NCBI GenBank assembly: GCA_043736395.1
Contig: JAYTCQ010000265.1
Span: 1-20,502, forward strand
Reading direction: 5' to 3'
DNA: 20,502 nucleotides
DNA from: JAFDVL01 sp043736395
Lineage (GTDB): Bacteria; Acidobacteriota; Blastocatellia; RBC074
Under the pieces are notes generated by a model. The model did not search any database, was not told the DNA's origin, and saw nothing but the letters and a program-made list of their open reading frames with translations. Below are positions 1 through 8,502 of the stretch, one piece after another; the first letter of the stretch is position 1, and the number at the start of each line of letters is the position of its first letter. The translations under genes were made by a program, and so were the position numbers.

Positions 1-120
1 TGACATTCGAAGCCTTGACTAACTTAGGTCTGCGAAGCAAATGATTATTTGAAAAAAGTTGGGGGATAATGATCTGAGCAGGTTTCAAATATTTTTGCAT
101 CAGAGTTTGGGGAGACTACG

Positions 121-162
121 ATGCATTTGCTAAGTCAGACAAGTAGTAAAGTCGAATTGTAG
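121..162 (+). CDS. Possible 13-codon mini-ORF
   Basis: An ATG follows a well-placed GGGGAG (109-114, six bases before the start) and reads MHLLSQTSSKVEL before a TAG. A strong plus-strand hairpin terminator lies about 75 bases further on, so a short transcript could cover it. I recognise no family. It may be chance, or the tail region of a gene that lies left of the window. Confidence is low. Confidence 0.15.
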   Translation: MHLLSQTSSKVEL

Positions 163-235
163 ACAGCATCTAATTGAGCGAAGTAAAAGGACAAACTTCA
201 GTTCAGTTCTTATTGTACACTGGTATAAGCTGCTG

Positions 236-274
236 GTGCGGATGAATCAATGTGATTCATCCGCACATTTTTTT
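236..274 (+). terminator. Rho-independent terminator, plus strand
   Basis: A perfect 14-bp inverted repeat (arms 236-249 and 253-266) with a three-base loop is followed by ATTTTTTT (267-274). The T-run lies only on the plus side, so it ends a plus-strand transcript entering from the left. No convincing plus-strand gene is seen in 1-235; the source is probably a gene ending at or before the left edge. Confidence 0.75.
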
Positions 275-282
275 GCTCAGTG

Positions 283-627
283 TTACGCCACTTTTTCAAT
301 TTCCTGCGGTTCGATGTTCAGGTAATATCCTACGCCCGACATCGGTATAATATTTATCCCAAATGGTTTCAGTTTTCGACGTACGTTGGTTACGTGAACG
401 CGGATAATGTTGTCCTTCCAATCTTCTTCATGCCAAACCTGACGCCAGATTTCCTGATGTGAAACAGGGCGACCGTTCGCTCGTAACAGGCAGGCAAAAA
501 TGAGGAATTCAAGCCGTGAGATAGAATAGATAGGAATCCCGCGACAGGTCAGATAGAAATAATCGTACTCGACGCGCAAATATCCGTCATCATAAACATC
601 CGCTTCTGTTTCGTTACTTACCAGCAT
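283..627 (-). CDS. Stand-alone winged-helix DNA-binding protein (OmpR/PhoB C-terminal type)
   Basis: A 114-residue protein whose residues about 35-107 match the transcriptional regulatory C-terminal domain of OmpR/PhoB proteins. Visible are the SRLEFLIFACLLRANGRPVS helix stretch, the recognition-helix region NIIRVHVTNVRRKLKPFG and the wing ending GVGYYL. No receiver domain precedes it: the first 30 residues are short and acidic. Either it works without phosphorylation or it is a fragment of a response regulator. It lies downstream of the Oar-like receptor on the same strand, separated by that gene's terminator, and could sense or regulate the neighbourhood. The start has only a weak GGATTT upstream. 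The domain call is firm; the target is unknown. Confidence 0.8.
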   Translation of the reverse strand: MLVSNETEADVYDDGYLRVEYDYFYLTCRGIPIYSISRLEFLIFACLLRANGRPVSHQEIWRQVWHEEDWKDNIIRVHVTNVRRKLKPFGINIIPMSGVGYYLNIEPQEIEKVA

Positions 628-636
628 ATCTGTAAA

Positions 637-672
637 TCCAAAAACAGGCTGGTGAGTAATCGCCCACCAGCC
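637..672 (-). terminator. Rho-independent terminator of the Oar-like receptor
   Basis: Read on the minus strand, an 8-bp stem (647-654 with 665-672, GGCTGGTG/CACCAGCC) is followed by TGTTTTTGG. It sits 31 bases past the stop of the receptor gene and just before the start of the winged-helix gene, so read-through would be needed to co-transcribe that gene. Confidence 0.6.
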
Positions 673-702
673 CGTTCAGATTAATACTAAAAGCTATTTT
701 AA

Positions 703-3700
703 TTAGAAAGTAATGCGACCGGAGAACTGCACTTGGCGATTTGTTCCCAGACCGACAGTACGGCTTACCGTGCCATTAATTAATCCGAAGTTTCCAACGT
801 TATTGCTGGTTTCTCCGGTAAAAGTGAATGGTTGACCGGGTTGCTGTCCCGGCAGATTGCTTGGCAAAGCCACTGGAGGGTTCGCAAAATTGTTCCGGTT
901 GAAGAGATTGTAAATCTCTGTGCGGAATTCCAGATGAACCTTTTCCGTGAGCTTAAAGCGCTTTTGCAACGTCAGATCGAACTGACCAAAATTAGGACCA
1001 TACAGCGCACCGCGTGAGAGGTTGCCATACGTTCCAGGCTTCGGAATCGTGAAGGCAGCCGGATTGATGAAACGTTGACTGCCGACAGAAATATATGGAT
1101 CAACGCCTGCAATACGATCAGGGCGTCGGGTGCTACGTGAGTTGTTGCCACCCGGCGTATTGATGACTGCAGTGAAGCCAATCGGTAATGGCGCTGCCGC
1201 ACTAATCGTTCCCGGCAAGGCGCGTACTTCGCCAGCGGTGCAACCGGCTGCTGCATTGGTACATTGAATGACCACGTCAGGACGCGAAATCGTAATGTTG
1301 AGTGGTGTACCCGTGCGGGCATTCAGGATTCCTCCCACTTGCCAACCACCAACAATGAAGTTGCCAACAGAACCAAAATCCCACTTGCGACCTTGACCGA
1401 TTGGTAATTCATACAACGCATTAATATTCATTGAGTGACGAATATCAAAAGTGTTATTTCCGCGTTCACCGTTAAAATTGAAAGGGTCTTGCGCGGTTTG
1501 TGCTTCGTTAGAACCTTGTGTCGTACCAATGCTGTGTGACCACTGATAATGTCCACCCAGGGTCAGGCCGGCAGTGAAGCGACGATTGATCGTCATTTGC
1601 ATCGCATTAAAGCTGTCACGTCCGCCGCTGGTTTTGAAGTCCACCTCACCAAAAGGAGCAAGGACGGCTCCATTGCTTGTAATAATGTTACCGCTGGCAT
1701 CAAGTGCTTTATTGATTACGCTGAACTGTCTAACCTGCCGAACAGCAATAACACGTCCAGCAGTATCGGTCACATTAATCGTTCCAACACTGGACGGAAG
1801 CGCAGCTCCATTAGCGACTGTCGCGTTACCCGGTAAAATCGTGTTCGTGATATTTCGTTGGAATAAATTGCGTCCCTGGCTGCCAACGTACGCAACTGTG
1901 AGAACGGTATTGCCCGGCAATTGTTGTTGGATAGACATCCCATACTGACCAATTCGTTCCGGGACGCGATAACCATTAAAGTCATAAGCTCGCGGCGCAA
2001 AACCTGTCACCGGAGCCGTTACCGTTGAGACAGCACCCGGCACAGTGGCATCAAGCCCACCAGCAAAGGCACGCGAAGTGCGCAACACGTCTGATTCAAT
2101 TGGTTGGATCAAATCTTCAAATTGACCTGGTCCATAATACAGACCGCCACCAACTCGAATGACTGTCTTGCCTTTGAGAGCTTCCGGTGCCCAAGTGAAT
2201 GCCAAACGCGGCCCCCAGTTGCTTTTACTGGATTGATAAAACTGACCATTCCCCGGCAGGATTCTACCTGTGGCGGCATCCATCAAAATCGCGCGCCCGT
2301 CTTTCTCTTTCACTGGCGAATAATATTCATAACGCATTCCGAAATTCACCGTGAAGTTCGGGCGAATCTTCCATTCATCCTGCGCATACCCAATGTAATA
2401 ACTCTGTTGAGCGTTATGCAATCCCTCTTTGTCACGAGTAATCGTCGTGATCGGGTCAGTGGCAATTCGGAAGCCACCAGTACCGGACATATCACCGATA
2501 AATGAGGCTGTCAGGTTCTGATTCAGTGCGAAGTCGCGCAAATTGCCGTAGCTGTAATTCGTTCCGCCTAACTGATCAAATTTTACAATCACGCGGCGAT
2601 ACTCGGCTCCGATTTTGATCTGATGATTACCTTGCAGGAACGTCAAGTTATCAACGACATTATAGGTAGCCGGACGAATCGGTTGCGCCCGTCCGTTACC
2701 CGCAGATGATTGACGAGTCAAACCGCCGGGACTGGTGAAGCCTGTGGCGGCACCGCCGTTGACACCAGGTTGCACAATGCCGCCTGTCAAAATAAATGAT
2801 GATTTAGAAAAATCTATATTTGATCCCGCAACTGTCGGGAAAGAGGTACTCAACTGTGAATTTGCACGATTGATACCAAATTTAGTTTCGTTGATAAAAC
2901 GGCTCGCATACGTCTGGTTCAACGCTGCAACAAAATTATCTGGTTGCTGATCGGCGACTAAGACACGACCTGTCAACCCGTCAGGCGAATTCAAATCACC
3001 CGTCGTGCGCTGGTATCTCACATAACCGTTAAGTGTTTCAGTGAAGTTCGCATCCATTCGGAAGCTCAAGGCATTTTCATTTAATCTGGCAACGCGATTG
3101 CCTTGAATCAGTTGAGCAGAATTATTCAAACCGCCCACATTTGAATACGCTCCCGAACCAATCGGGAAGGAGTTGATCGCACCACTGGTACGCAGGTTTT
3201 GAATGCGAGTCAAAGCCGCTGTCGCGTCTGCGGCAGTGATGTTCAGTTGCGCGCGGGCTGCTTCCCCACGTGCATCTGTAGTGCCAAAATAATTGACAAA
3301 ATCACGGACGTAGTTTGAAGGTGTGGATTCAATAATATTAAATCCGGCACGTTGACGTAATCCTTCATAACTCCCAAAGAAAAATAACTTGTCGCGCACA
3401 ATCCGACCACCGAAACTGCCACCGAACTGATTCAAGCGCAATTTCGATTTCTCGCCCGCTGCATCGAAGAAATTCGGCGCGTCAAAAGCATCATTGCGCA
3501 GAAAATGAAACCACGAACCGTGATAATTATTTTCGCCGCGCTTACCAATGACAGTGATTTGACCACCTGTGCCAGTTCCATACTCAGCCGGATAATTCGA
3601 AGAATCCACGCGGAATTCCTGAATGTTTTCAAGTGAAGTCTGCAAACGGAATTGCGAACCTTGCACCGTCAAATATCCGGGTGAAGCATCCCAGATTGCA

Positions 3701-4296
3701 GAGCTTTCAATACCATCCAGTTTGATTTGATTTTGTTGATTGGAGCGACCATTGAAGCGGATTTCGTTGAAGTTTCCGCTGCCTGAATTCGTTGCACCCG
3801 GGCTTAGAATGTATAACTGTGAAACGTTACGACCATTCACTGGCAATTCCGCAACCTCACGCGCGGTCACGTTCGCGCCCAGACGAGCTGATGCGGTATC
3901 AACGCTGGCAGGTTCATCGGAAGCAATAATATTGACGCTTTCGGTCAATTGACCTGCTTCAAGTTCAATATCGAAATTGCGGGACTGACCAACGCCAAGG
4001 ACGAGGTCTGTGAGCGTAGCGGTTTTAAAACCAGTCGCTGAAACAGAAATTGTGTAAGTGCTGGGACGCAATTGAGGAATCTGATAAATCCCCTCTGCGG
4101 TTGTTATTCCTGTTCGATCTACACCTAATGCTGCGGAGCGCACACTTATTTTAGCACTTGGAATGACTGCTCCGGATTTATCCCGAACAGCACCTCCCAA
4201 TTGAGCCATATCTTGTTGCGCAAATGATGAAGTACCGAGCACAGCGAGGATGAATAAAGTTAACAAGTTAGAAAATTTAATACGAGGACTTAGCAT
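703..4296 (-). CDS. Oar-like TonB-dependent outer-membrane receptor
   Basis: A 1197-residue outer-membrane protein. Residues 1-26 form a signal peptide (hydrophobic LLTLFILAVLGTSSFA, cleavage near AQQD). Residues about 30-115 are a carboxypeptidase-regulatory-like beta-sandwich (GGAVRDKSGAVIPSAKISV). A plug-like region follows (about 130-260, with ELPVNGRNVSQL and QNQIKLDGIESS), then a long beta-barrel that ends with Phe after VQFSGRITF, as usual for BAM-inserted proteins. This architecture is typical of Oar-type proteins that are very numerous in Acidobacteriota; substrates are mostly unknown but large polymers or peptides are often suspected. A good Shine-Dalgarno (AAGGTGA, 4301-4307) fixes the start. 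It is a single-gene unit with its own terminator. The cargo cannot be told from sequence. Confidence 0.88.
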   Translation of the reverse strand: MLSPRIKFSNLLTLFILAVLGTSSFAQQDMAQLGGAVRDKSGAVIPSAKISVRSAALGVDRTGITTAEGIYQIPQLRPSTYTISVSATGFKTATLTDLVLGVGQSRNFDIELEAGQLTESVNIIASDEPASVDTASARLGANVTAREVAELPVNGRNVSQLYILSPGATNSGSGNFNEIRFNGRSNQQNQIKLDGIESSAIWDASPGYLTVQGSQFRLQTSLENIQEFRVDSSNYPAEYGTGTGGQITVIGKRGENNYHGSWFHFLRNDAFDAPNFFDAAGEKSKLRLNQFGGSFGGRIVRDKLFFFGSYEGLRQRAGFNIIESTPSNYVRDFVNYFGTTDARGEAARAQLNITAADATAALTRIQNLRTSGAINSFPIGSGAYSNVGGLNNSAQLIQGNRVARLNENALSFRMDANFTETLNGYVRYQRTTGDLNSPDGLTGRVLVADQQPDNFVAALNQTYASRFINETKFGINRANSQLSTSFPTVAGSNIDFSKSSFILTGGIVQPGVNGGAATGFTSPGGLTRQSSAGNGRAQPIRPATYNVVDNLTFLQGNHQIKIGAEYRRVIVKFDQLGGTNYSYGNLRDFALNQNLTASFIGDMSGTGGFRIATDPITTITRDKEGLHNAQQSYYIGYAQDEWKIRPNFTVNFGMRYEYYSPVKEKDGRAILMDAATGRILPGNGQFYQSSKSNWGPRLAFTWAPEALKGKTVIRVGGGLYYGPGQFEDLIQPIESDVLRTSRAFAGGLDATVPGAVSTVTAPVTGFAPRAYDFNGYRVPERIGQYGMSIQQQLPGNTVLTVAYVGSQGRNLFQRNITNTILPGNATVANGAALPSSVGTINVTDTAGRVIAVRQVRQFSVINKALDASGNIITSNGAVLAPFGEVDFKTSGGRDSFNAMQMTINRRFTAGLTLGGHYQWSHSIGTTQGSNEAQTAQDPFNFNGERGNNTFDIRHSMNINALYELPIGQGRKWDFGSVGNFIVGGWQVGGILNARTGTPLNITISRPDVVIQCTNAAAGCTAGEVRALPGTISAAAPLPIGFTAVINTPGGNNSRSTRRPDRIAGVDPYISVGSQRFINPAAFTIPKPGTYGNLSRGALYGPNFGQFDLTLQKRFKLTEKVHLEFRTEIYNLFNRNNFANPPVALPSNLPGQQPGQPFTFTGETSNNVGNFGLINGTVSRTVGLGTNRQVQFSGRITF

Positions 4297-4667
4297 AAGC
4301 TCACCTTTTTGAAAACTCCGGTTGGAATGAACTGATAGCGCACACGAATACGCCGAATTGATTGATATAAATCCCAGCTAGACGATAGATTTCGTACATT
4401 ACTTTCGATGTACGTTTTCGATAATTACGGATAAATTCATTATTTCATTTGGGTCTGACCATTAATGAATGGTGAGAATAGTGGCGAGACGTTAATTAAA
4501 AGTAAGGACAAGGTAAAATTATTAAAAAGTTTACGTTAATTCCGCCTTAAGTTTTCAAAGTTATCGTTTGGAAAATACAAATAATTTTGATTCAAAATAT
4601 CTTGAATTAAGCTTCGTGATTTGGGCAGCTTTAAGTAGAGAAGTACGTCAACCTTGCTGAAAATAAA
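4297..4667. other. Intergenic region upstream of the Oar-like receptor
   Basis: About 370 bases, AT-rich, with no credible gene. It must contain the promoter of the receptor gene (minus strand). I see two small inverted repeats (4393-4414 and 4458-4473) but no clear consensus promoter that I would assign. Confidence 0.5.
4393..4414. promoter_or_regulatory. Inverted repeat, possible operator
   Basis: CGTACAT (4393-4399) is mirrored by ATGTACG (4408-4414) with an eight-base spacer, about 95-120 bases before the receptor start. TTTCG is repeated on both flanks. A dimeric regulator could bind here; the winged-helix protein encoded downstream is one candidate. Position and symmetry are seen; the function is inference. 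Confidence 0.3.
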
Positions 4668-4696
4668 AAGGGAAGAGTCCACTCAACTCCTCCCTT
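4661..4696 (-). terminator. Rho-independent terminator of the alkaline phosphatase unit
   Basis: An 11-bp stem (4668-4678 with 4686-4696) with a seven-base loop is followed, on the minus strand, by a T-rich tail (complement of AAATAAAAA). The only imperfect pair is A/C on plus, which becomes a G-U wobble in the minus-strand RNA. That supports the minus direction. It lies 28 bases past the phosphatase stop. Confidence 0.75.
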
Positions 4697-4723
4697 CTCC
4701 ATCTGACTACTTCTTACCAGAAT

Positions 4724-6895
4724 TTAATACCCGCCCAAGATAGCGCGAACAATCTTGAAATAGATGTCCGTGTTTTCCTGTACACCGCCGAATGACCGCC
4801 ACGGCTCGCGTCCCGTTCGGCTGGTACTGTAAGCCGAAACGGGAATGTCCGCCGCCGTATGCACCGCAAAGGTGCGTCCCTGCGCTTGGCCTCGCAGGAA
4901 GAACCCTGTTTGACTCGCCCGATCAACAGGAAAAATTGGATAACCTTTCGCCGCCACTTCTGCGCTGATATTGGCTGGCAGGCTGTCAACGCTCGGCGAT
5001 GGTAATGGATTGGTCAGAAAGGATTCAAAGCGGTCGCCGCTCGCGCCATAGCCAATCAGGATTTTGCCGTCTACATCCAAAGTTTGCGGATAGCCGTCAG
5101 CTGCAATGGTATATTTCGGGAAGCCAGCCGCTTCATAAACATTCACCAATTTTTGTCGTTCGGGTTGGGTTGCGGGATCAAGCTTCGTGGCGTCAGATGG
5201 TAATGATTTCAGAGCATCCACTTTTCCTGCCAAAGCTCCCATAATTGAAAAGCCCGCGCATTCGTGATCGGCTAAAACCAGCACCAGCGTATCGCCATTC
5301 ACATCGGCAAAATTCCGGGCGACATTTATGGCGTTATCGAATTCCAGCGTCTCCCAGATCGCACGTTCCGCGTCCATTGAATGTGACTGCTTATCAATGT
5401 GCGCGGCTTCGACCATCAACACAAATCCTTTCTGATTTTTGTTCAGGACACGTAAAGCCGCTCCAGTCATTTCTTCCAGCATAGGTTGATCCGGAGCGCG
5501 ATAATCGTCCACTACAAAGCTGGTTTGCCCCGGTAATAGTTGATTGCGACGCTTGGCGATTTTGTCAGTTGAAGTGTTCATATTGCCCCAACCGAACAAG
5601 CCTAACAATTTGTCAGGAACAGCATTTGAAGTTGCACTGCTCAGCGTAGTCGCACTGTCCGCATACGTGAATCCGGCGTTCTTGAAATCCTGAATTAAAT
5701 CGCGACCGGGGTCGGATGCGCCACGCGAAGCGGCGGGTAATCCCCAACCTGAGGCTAAATCTATCGGCAAAGCAGGATAATCATTGGCTGCGCTACGACT
5801 GGAACCGAATTGGCCTGAAGGGACAAACCAACGACGTCCACCGCCTAACAAAACAGCTAAGCCAGTCCCGAACTTATTAGTATTTGCAGCATCGGCTTCA
5901 TCCAGATATTGGTCTACAATACCTGTTCCATTCCCGCGTAATAGAGTGTGTATAGCATTCGAGGCAGGTGTTGCATCTTCGACATCCGAAGTGGTCACAA
6001 TACCGAGCGAACGGCCTAATGTCCGATGCAAATATTCGGCGAGGTATTCCACACGCGGCGCATAAAATGGATTTGTCACACGCGCCGGAAAAACGCCTTC
6101 CTGATTATTATTGAAATGATTTCCGGTCGTGTAACCAGCCATTCCCGGTGCCGAGTCAGTCACAATACTGTTCAGCGAATGAGTCGTAACCAAGCCAGTC
6201 CCAGGGAAGGAATCCATTGCTAAATAACCATTGGAGGTTCCGCCTGTGACACCGTGTCTCACTAAACGCGCGGCAGTTCGATGGGAAACACCCATTCCAT
6301 CGCCGAGCATAATAATGACATTTTTGATTCCTTCCTGACTGAGGGTTGGCACGTCAAGTGCAGCTTCGGTCTGACGCCCGATAACTTCCCTGCTGGCGAC
6401 CGAGCGACGAGAGAATGTCCTCTCATCAATGGCTTCAGTTTTCGACAAAGTCGCATCTCCAGGTTCTCGACGATTAAGTTGTCGAGTGAAGCTGTCATTC
6501 CAAATCGGATGCACGATTTCAAATTGTGAAGAAACAGTTACCGTTCCGGTAGAATCGGCAAACGTCGCACGAATACGATGCATTCCAATCACTTCTGAGG
6601 TGTAACCGCGTAAGTTGAATCCACCCCAACCTGCAACAGTGATGCCATCAGTTGTCGTGGTATTTTGCGCCCCGGAGGTAAATTGTTTTTGCTGTCCATC
6701 AATAAAAATTGTAGCGGAAAAAGCTCCAGTTCCCTGACCTTCGAGGCGCAGGTCAAAGCGTTGTCCAGGCAAAAAACGTGCTCCGTTTGGTGGAGTAATT
6801 GTCACGTTCGATGGTAAGGCGTATGAGACCAGGCTGGTTCCGCACGCGGCAATCAGCAGGCATACAAAAAGAGTCTGTCGAATGAGGGTATTCAT
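4724..6895 (-). CDS. Secreted alkaline phosphatase (PhoA superfamily)
   Basis: A 723-residue phosphomonoesterase that should release phosphate from organic esters outside the inner membrane. It starts with a signal peptide (FVCLLIAACGTSLVSYA). Residues about 30-130 form an extra Ig-like beta domain. The catalytic domain starts at about 190: metal-binding Asp199 in IMLGDGMG, nucleophile Ser248 in VTDSAPG, then VEAAHIDKQSH (Glu496, Asp501, His505), Asp543-His544 in LADHE, and His679 in VHTAAD. These correspond to the zinc and magnesium ligands of E. coli PhoA. It is longer than PhoA because of the N-terminal domain. AAAGGAAAA precedes the start. A small exported protein is encoded 24 bases upstream, so the two probably form an operon. 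The active site appears intact. Confidence 0.93.
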   Translation of the reverse strand: MNTLIRQTLFVCLLIAACGTSLVSYALPSNVTITPPNGARFLPGQRFDLRLEGQGTGAFSATIFIDGQQKQFTSGAQNTTTTDGITVAGWGGFNLRGYTSEVIGMHRIRATFADSTGTVTVSSQFEIVHPIWNDSFTRQLNRREPGDATLSKTEAIDERTFSRRSVASREVIGRQTEAALDVPTLSQEGIKNVIIMLGDGMGVSHRTAARLVRHGVTGGTSNGYLAMDSFPGTGLVTTHSLNSIVTDSAPGMAGYTTGNHFNNNQEGVFPARVTNPFYAPRVEYLAEYLHRTLGRSLGIVTTSDVEDATPASNAIHTLLRGNGTGIVDQYLDEADAANTNKFGTGLAVLLGGGRRWFVPSGQFGSSRSAANDYPALPIDLASGWGLPAASRGASDPGRDLIQDFKNAGFTYADSATTLSSATSNAVPDKLLGLFGWGNMNTSTDKIAKRRNQLLPGQTSFVVDDYRAPDQPMLEEMTGAALRVLNKNQKGFVLMVEAAHIDKQSHSMDAERAIWETLEFDNAINVARNFADVNGDTLVLVLADHECAGFSIMGALAGKVDALKSLPSDATKLDPATQPERQKLVNVYEAAGFPKYTIAADGYPQTLDVDGKILIGYGASGDRFESFLTNPLPSPSVDSLPANISAEVAAKGYPIFPVDRASQTGFFLRGQAQGRTFAVHTAADIPVSAYSTSRTGREPWRSFGGVQENTDIYFKIVRAILGGY

Positions 6896-6919
6896 AAGTT
6901 TTCCTTTAGTGAATTTGAA

Positions 6920-7420
6920 TTATTGTTTTAATTTTCGGGACTGTTTTGAACGAGAATTTTTCAATGGCTGAGGTATTTCTACATAGCTCTCAGCAAGAAC
7001 GCGAACCGCCCAGGAATCTTGTTCCAGTTCGCTTTGCCCACTAAGTTCGAGCGTACCAATAACTTCAATCGGAGATGACAACGATTTAAATTTTTGCTGT
7101 TTTCGAAGCACTACACGAACAGCATCAACAGGTAGATCGCCAATTCCTCCGCCGCTTTCATCACAATAAATTGGACGCGAACACAAATAGAAATAATGTT
7201 CTGGCTGCTCTTCCATTTGCGCCATAAAACCTCTGAGGCGTACGCGTTTTCCCTGCAAGCCTCGCAATTTCGCAGACGGCTTCAGTTCATTGGTTGAGGG
7301 TTCAAGAAATTCCTGAAATTCAAGCTTGGTAATTGTCGAAGGGACTTTCGATCCAGATACTTCAGCTTGAAATTGAAACATTCCAAACAAGCTGAGAAAC
7401 AAGACAAAGAGAGTTATCAT
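6920..7420 (-). CDS. Small exported protein, OB-fold/DUF3299-like, upstream of the phosphatase
   Basis: A 166-residue protein from the chosen start at 7420, which gives a clean signal peptide (MITLFVLFLSLFGMFQF). An in-frame ATG at 7483 would add an unlikely leader of 21 residues. The mature part contains GKRVRLRGFMAQM, a central LCSRPIYCDESGGG and later PIEVIGTLEL; the alternating 'GKRVRLRG...VIGTLEL' pattern suggests a small periplasmic beta-barrel such as DUF3299 or another OB-fold. Two cysteines (in LCSRPIYC) could bind metal or form a disulfide. The C-terminus is very basic (NSRSKQSRKLKQ). It ends 24 bases before the phosphatase start, so the two are probably co-transcribed. The family assignment is tentative and the function unknown. 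Confidence 0.6.
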   Translation of the reverse strand: MITLFVLFLSLFGMFQFQAEVSGSKVPSTITKLEFQEFLEPSTNELKPSAKLRGLQGKRVRLRGFMAQMEEQPEHYFYLCSRPIYCDESGGGIGDLPVDAVRVVLRKQQKFKSLSSPIEVIGTLELSGQSELEQDSWAVRVLAESYVEIPQPLKNSRSKQSRKLKQ

Positions 7421-7621
7421 ATTGTATTGCCTAATGATTAAATAGATTCTGTTATTGGTGAAGAAAAAAAATATACTTTGCATGTTAAAGGCGTCACAGG
7501 AATGCCTTAAGTATTCATCAAATCGAAGCTAAATGATTCTTAAAGACTGAAACTTCATTTCCACGACTTTCGTATAAGGCGAAGATCAGAGAGAACTTTA
7601 TCAATCCGAAAAGAGAACTTC

Positions 7622-8215
7622 ATGAACGAAAATAGTAATAATCAAATAGCAATTAGCGAGCATGATGTGACTCGCCTAATGGCAGGGAATGTCGAAAATG
7701 TTCGGCAACAATTAGTGCTGGCGTTGGAGCAGCTCGGCTATCGCGTCCTCAGTGAAAATCCTTTGCAAGCTCGTCACAGTGCGCGTGGTGGCGGAAAATA
7801 TATGATGTCTGCGAATGCGCTGGATTATCCCACGCGGCTCGAAATTCACTTAAAACCGCAAAGACAGGGAGCCACGCAAGTCCTCTTCGATTATCGTGTC
7901 CAACACGGCGCATTCGGCGAAGGAGATCGGCAAACTCTTACGCGTGAAGCAGAAGCGATAATAGCTCTAGCTTCACAACAACGTGAACAACGGCAATGTT
8001 CTGGATGTGGTGTAGGAGTTGGAATTGATTCGCGATACTGCCGCAAATGCGGTACGCCAATCGTTACGAAAGTTCCAGCCGAATTGGAAGTTTTACGCCT
8101 CACCGCCGGAGCGCGTGCAGGTTATCAATGGATGTGGATTGGTGTAATTGGCTTTCTCATTTCGTTTGTTTTCCCGCTCTTTTTTTATGGAAGGGTACAT
8201 CCAGTGGAGTCTTAG
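7622..8215 (+). CDS. Zinc-ribbon membrane protein, N-terminal part before a frameshift
   Basis: A 197-residue reading. Residues 10-115 form an alpha/beta domain of no recognised family. Cys126-x2-Cys129...Cys140-x2-Cys143 form a zinc ribbon (CSGCGVGVGIDSRYCRKCG), followed by a membrane helix (about 170-188). The frame stops soon after, at GRVHPVES. In the -1 frame the sequence continues as LWKGTSSG and a second membrane helix to 8469. The switch point is a run of seven T (8180-8186). A fused protein would be 282 residues with two membrane helices joined by a hairpin. This may be a single-base deletion, a sequencing error, or true slippage. AAGAG six bases before the ATG is a modest ribosome site. 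The gene diverges from the phosphatase operon. Confidence 0.65.
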   Translation: MNENSNNQIAISEHDVTRLMAGNVENVRQQLVLALEQLGYRVLSENPLQARHSARGGGKYMMSANALDYPTRLEIHLKPQRQGATQVLFDYRVQHGAFGEGDRQTLTREAEAIIALASQQREQRQCSGCGVGVGIDSRYCRKCGTPIVTKVPAELEVLRLTAGARAGYQWMWIGVIGFLISFVFPLFFYGRVHPVES

Positions 8216-8469
8216 CAGTTTTGGGGGGAATCGTTTCTGCTCTCTCAGCCTGGGCGATAGGAGCAGGCTTACGGCGGTTGCATAAGACTATTAATCCGAA
8301 AATCGAAACCGAAGAATTACGCTTGCCCGCTTATTCAGTCTCGCCAATTGCGGTTCCCGTCACCGATGAATTACCAATCCCGTATTCTTCCATCACCGAA
8401 GGCACGACGAATTTATTGCCTGACTTAGAGGAAGCAGAGCCTAATCGCCGGGAGAAAATAACTTCTTAA
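8186..8469 (+). CDS. C-terminal part of the zinc-ribbon membrane protein, -1 frame
   Basis: Starting from the T-run, this frame encodes a hydrophobic helix (VLAVLGGIVSALSAWAIGAG) and then an acidic, proline-rich cytosolic tail that ends REKITS and a TAA. The open frame extends left to an ATG at 8047, but that stretch overlaps the zinc ribbon in the wrong frame and reads like shadow sequence. The helix completes a two-helix membrane anchor with the upstream frame, so I treat it as the second half of one gene rather than an independent one. Confidence 0.5.
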
Positions 8470-8502
8470 ATTCGAATTGTGATTCTTGATTGAGGTAAGG
8501 CG

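Noticed and set aside
49..70. Promoter TTGAAA...GATAAT
   Set aside because: The two boxes are only ten bases apart, too close for a sigma-70 promoter.
972..1322. Antisense and shifted open frames within the Oar-like receptor gene, here and elsewhere inside 703-4296
   Set aside because: They are shadows of a gene whose own frame has a signal peptide, domains and a ribosome site. The same applies to frames inside 4724-6895 and 14515-17271.
8047..8185. Independent gene starting at ATG 8047
   Set aside because: The first 46 codons overlap the zinc-ribbon frame and have no membrane or domain character; only the part after the T-run is protein-like, so it is the second half of the upstream gene.
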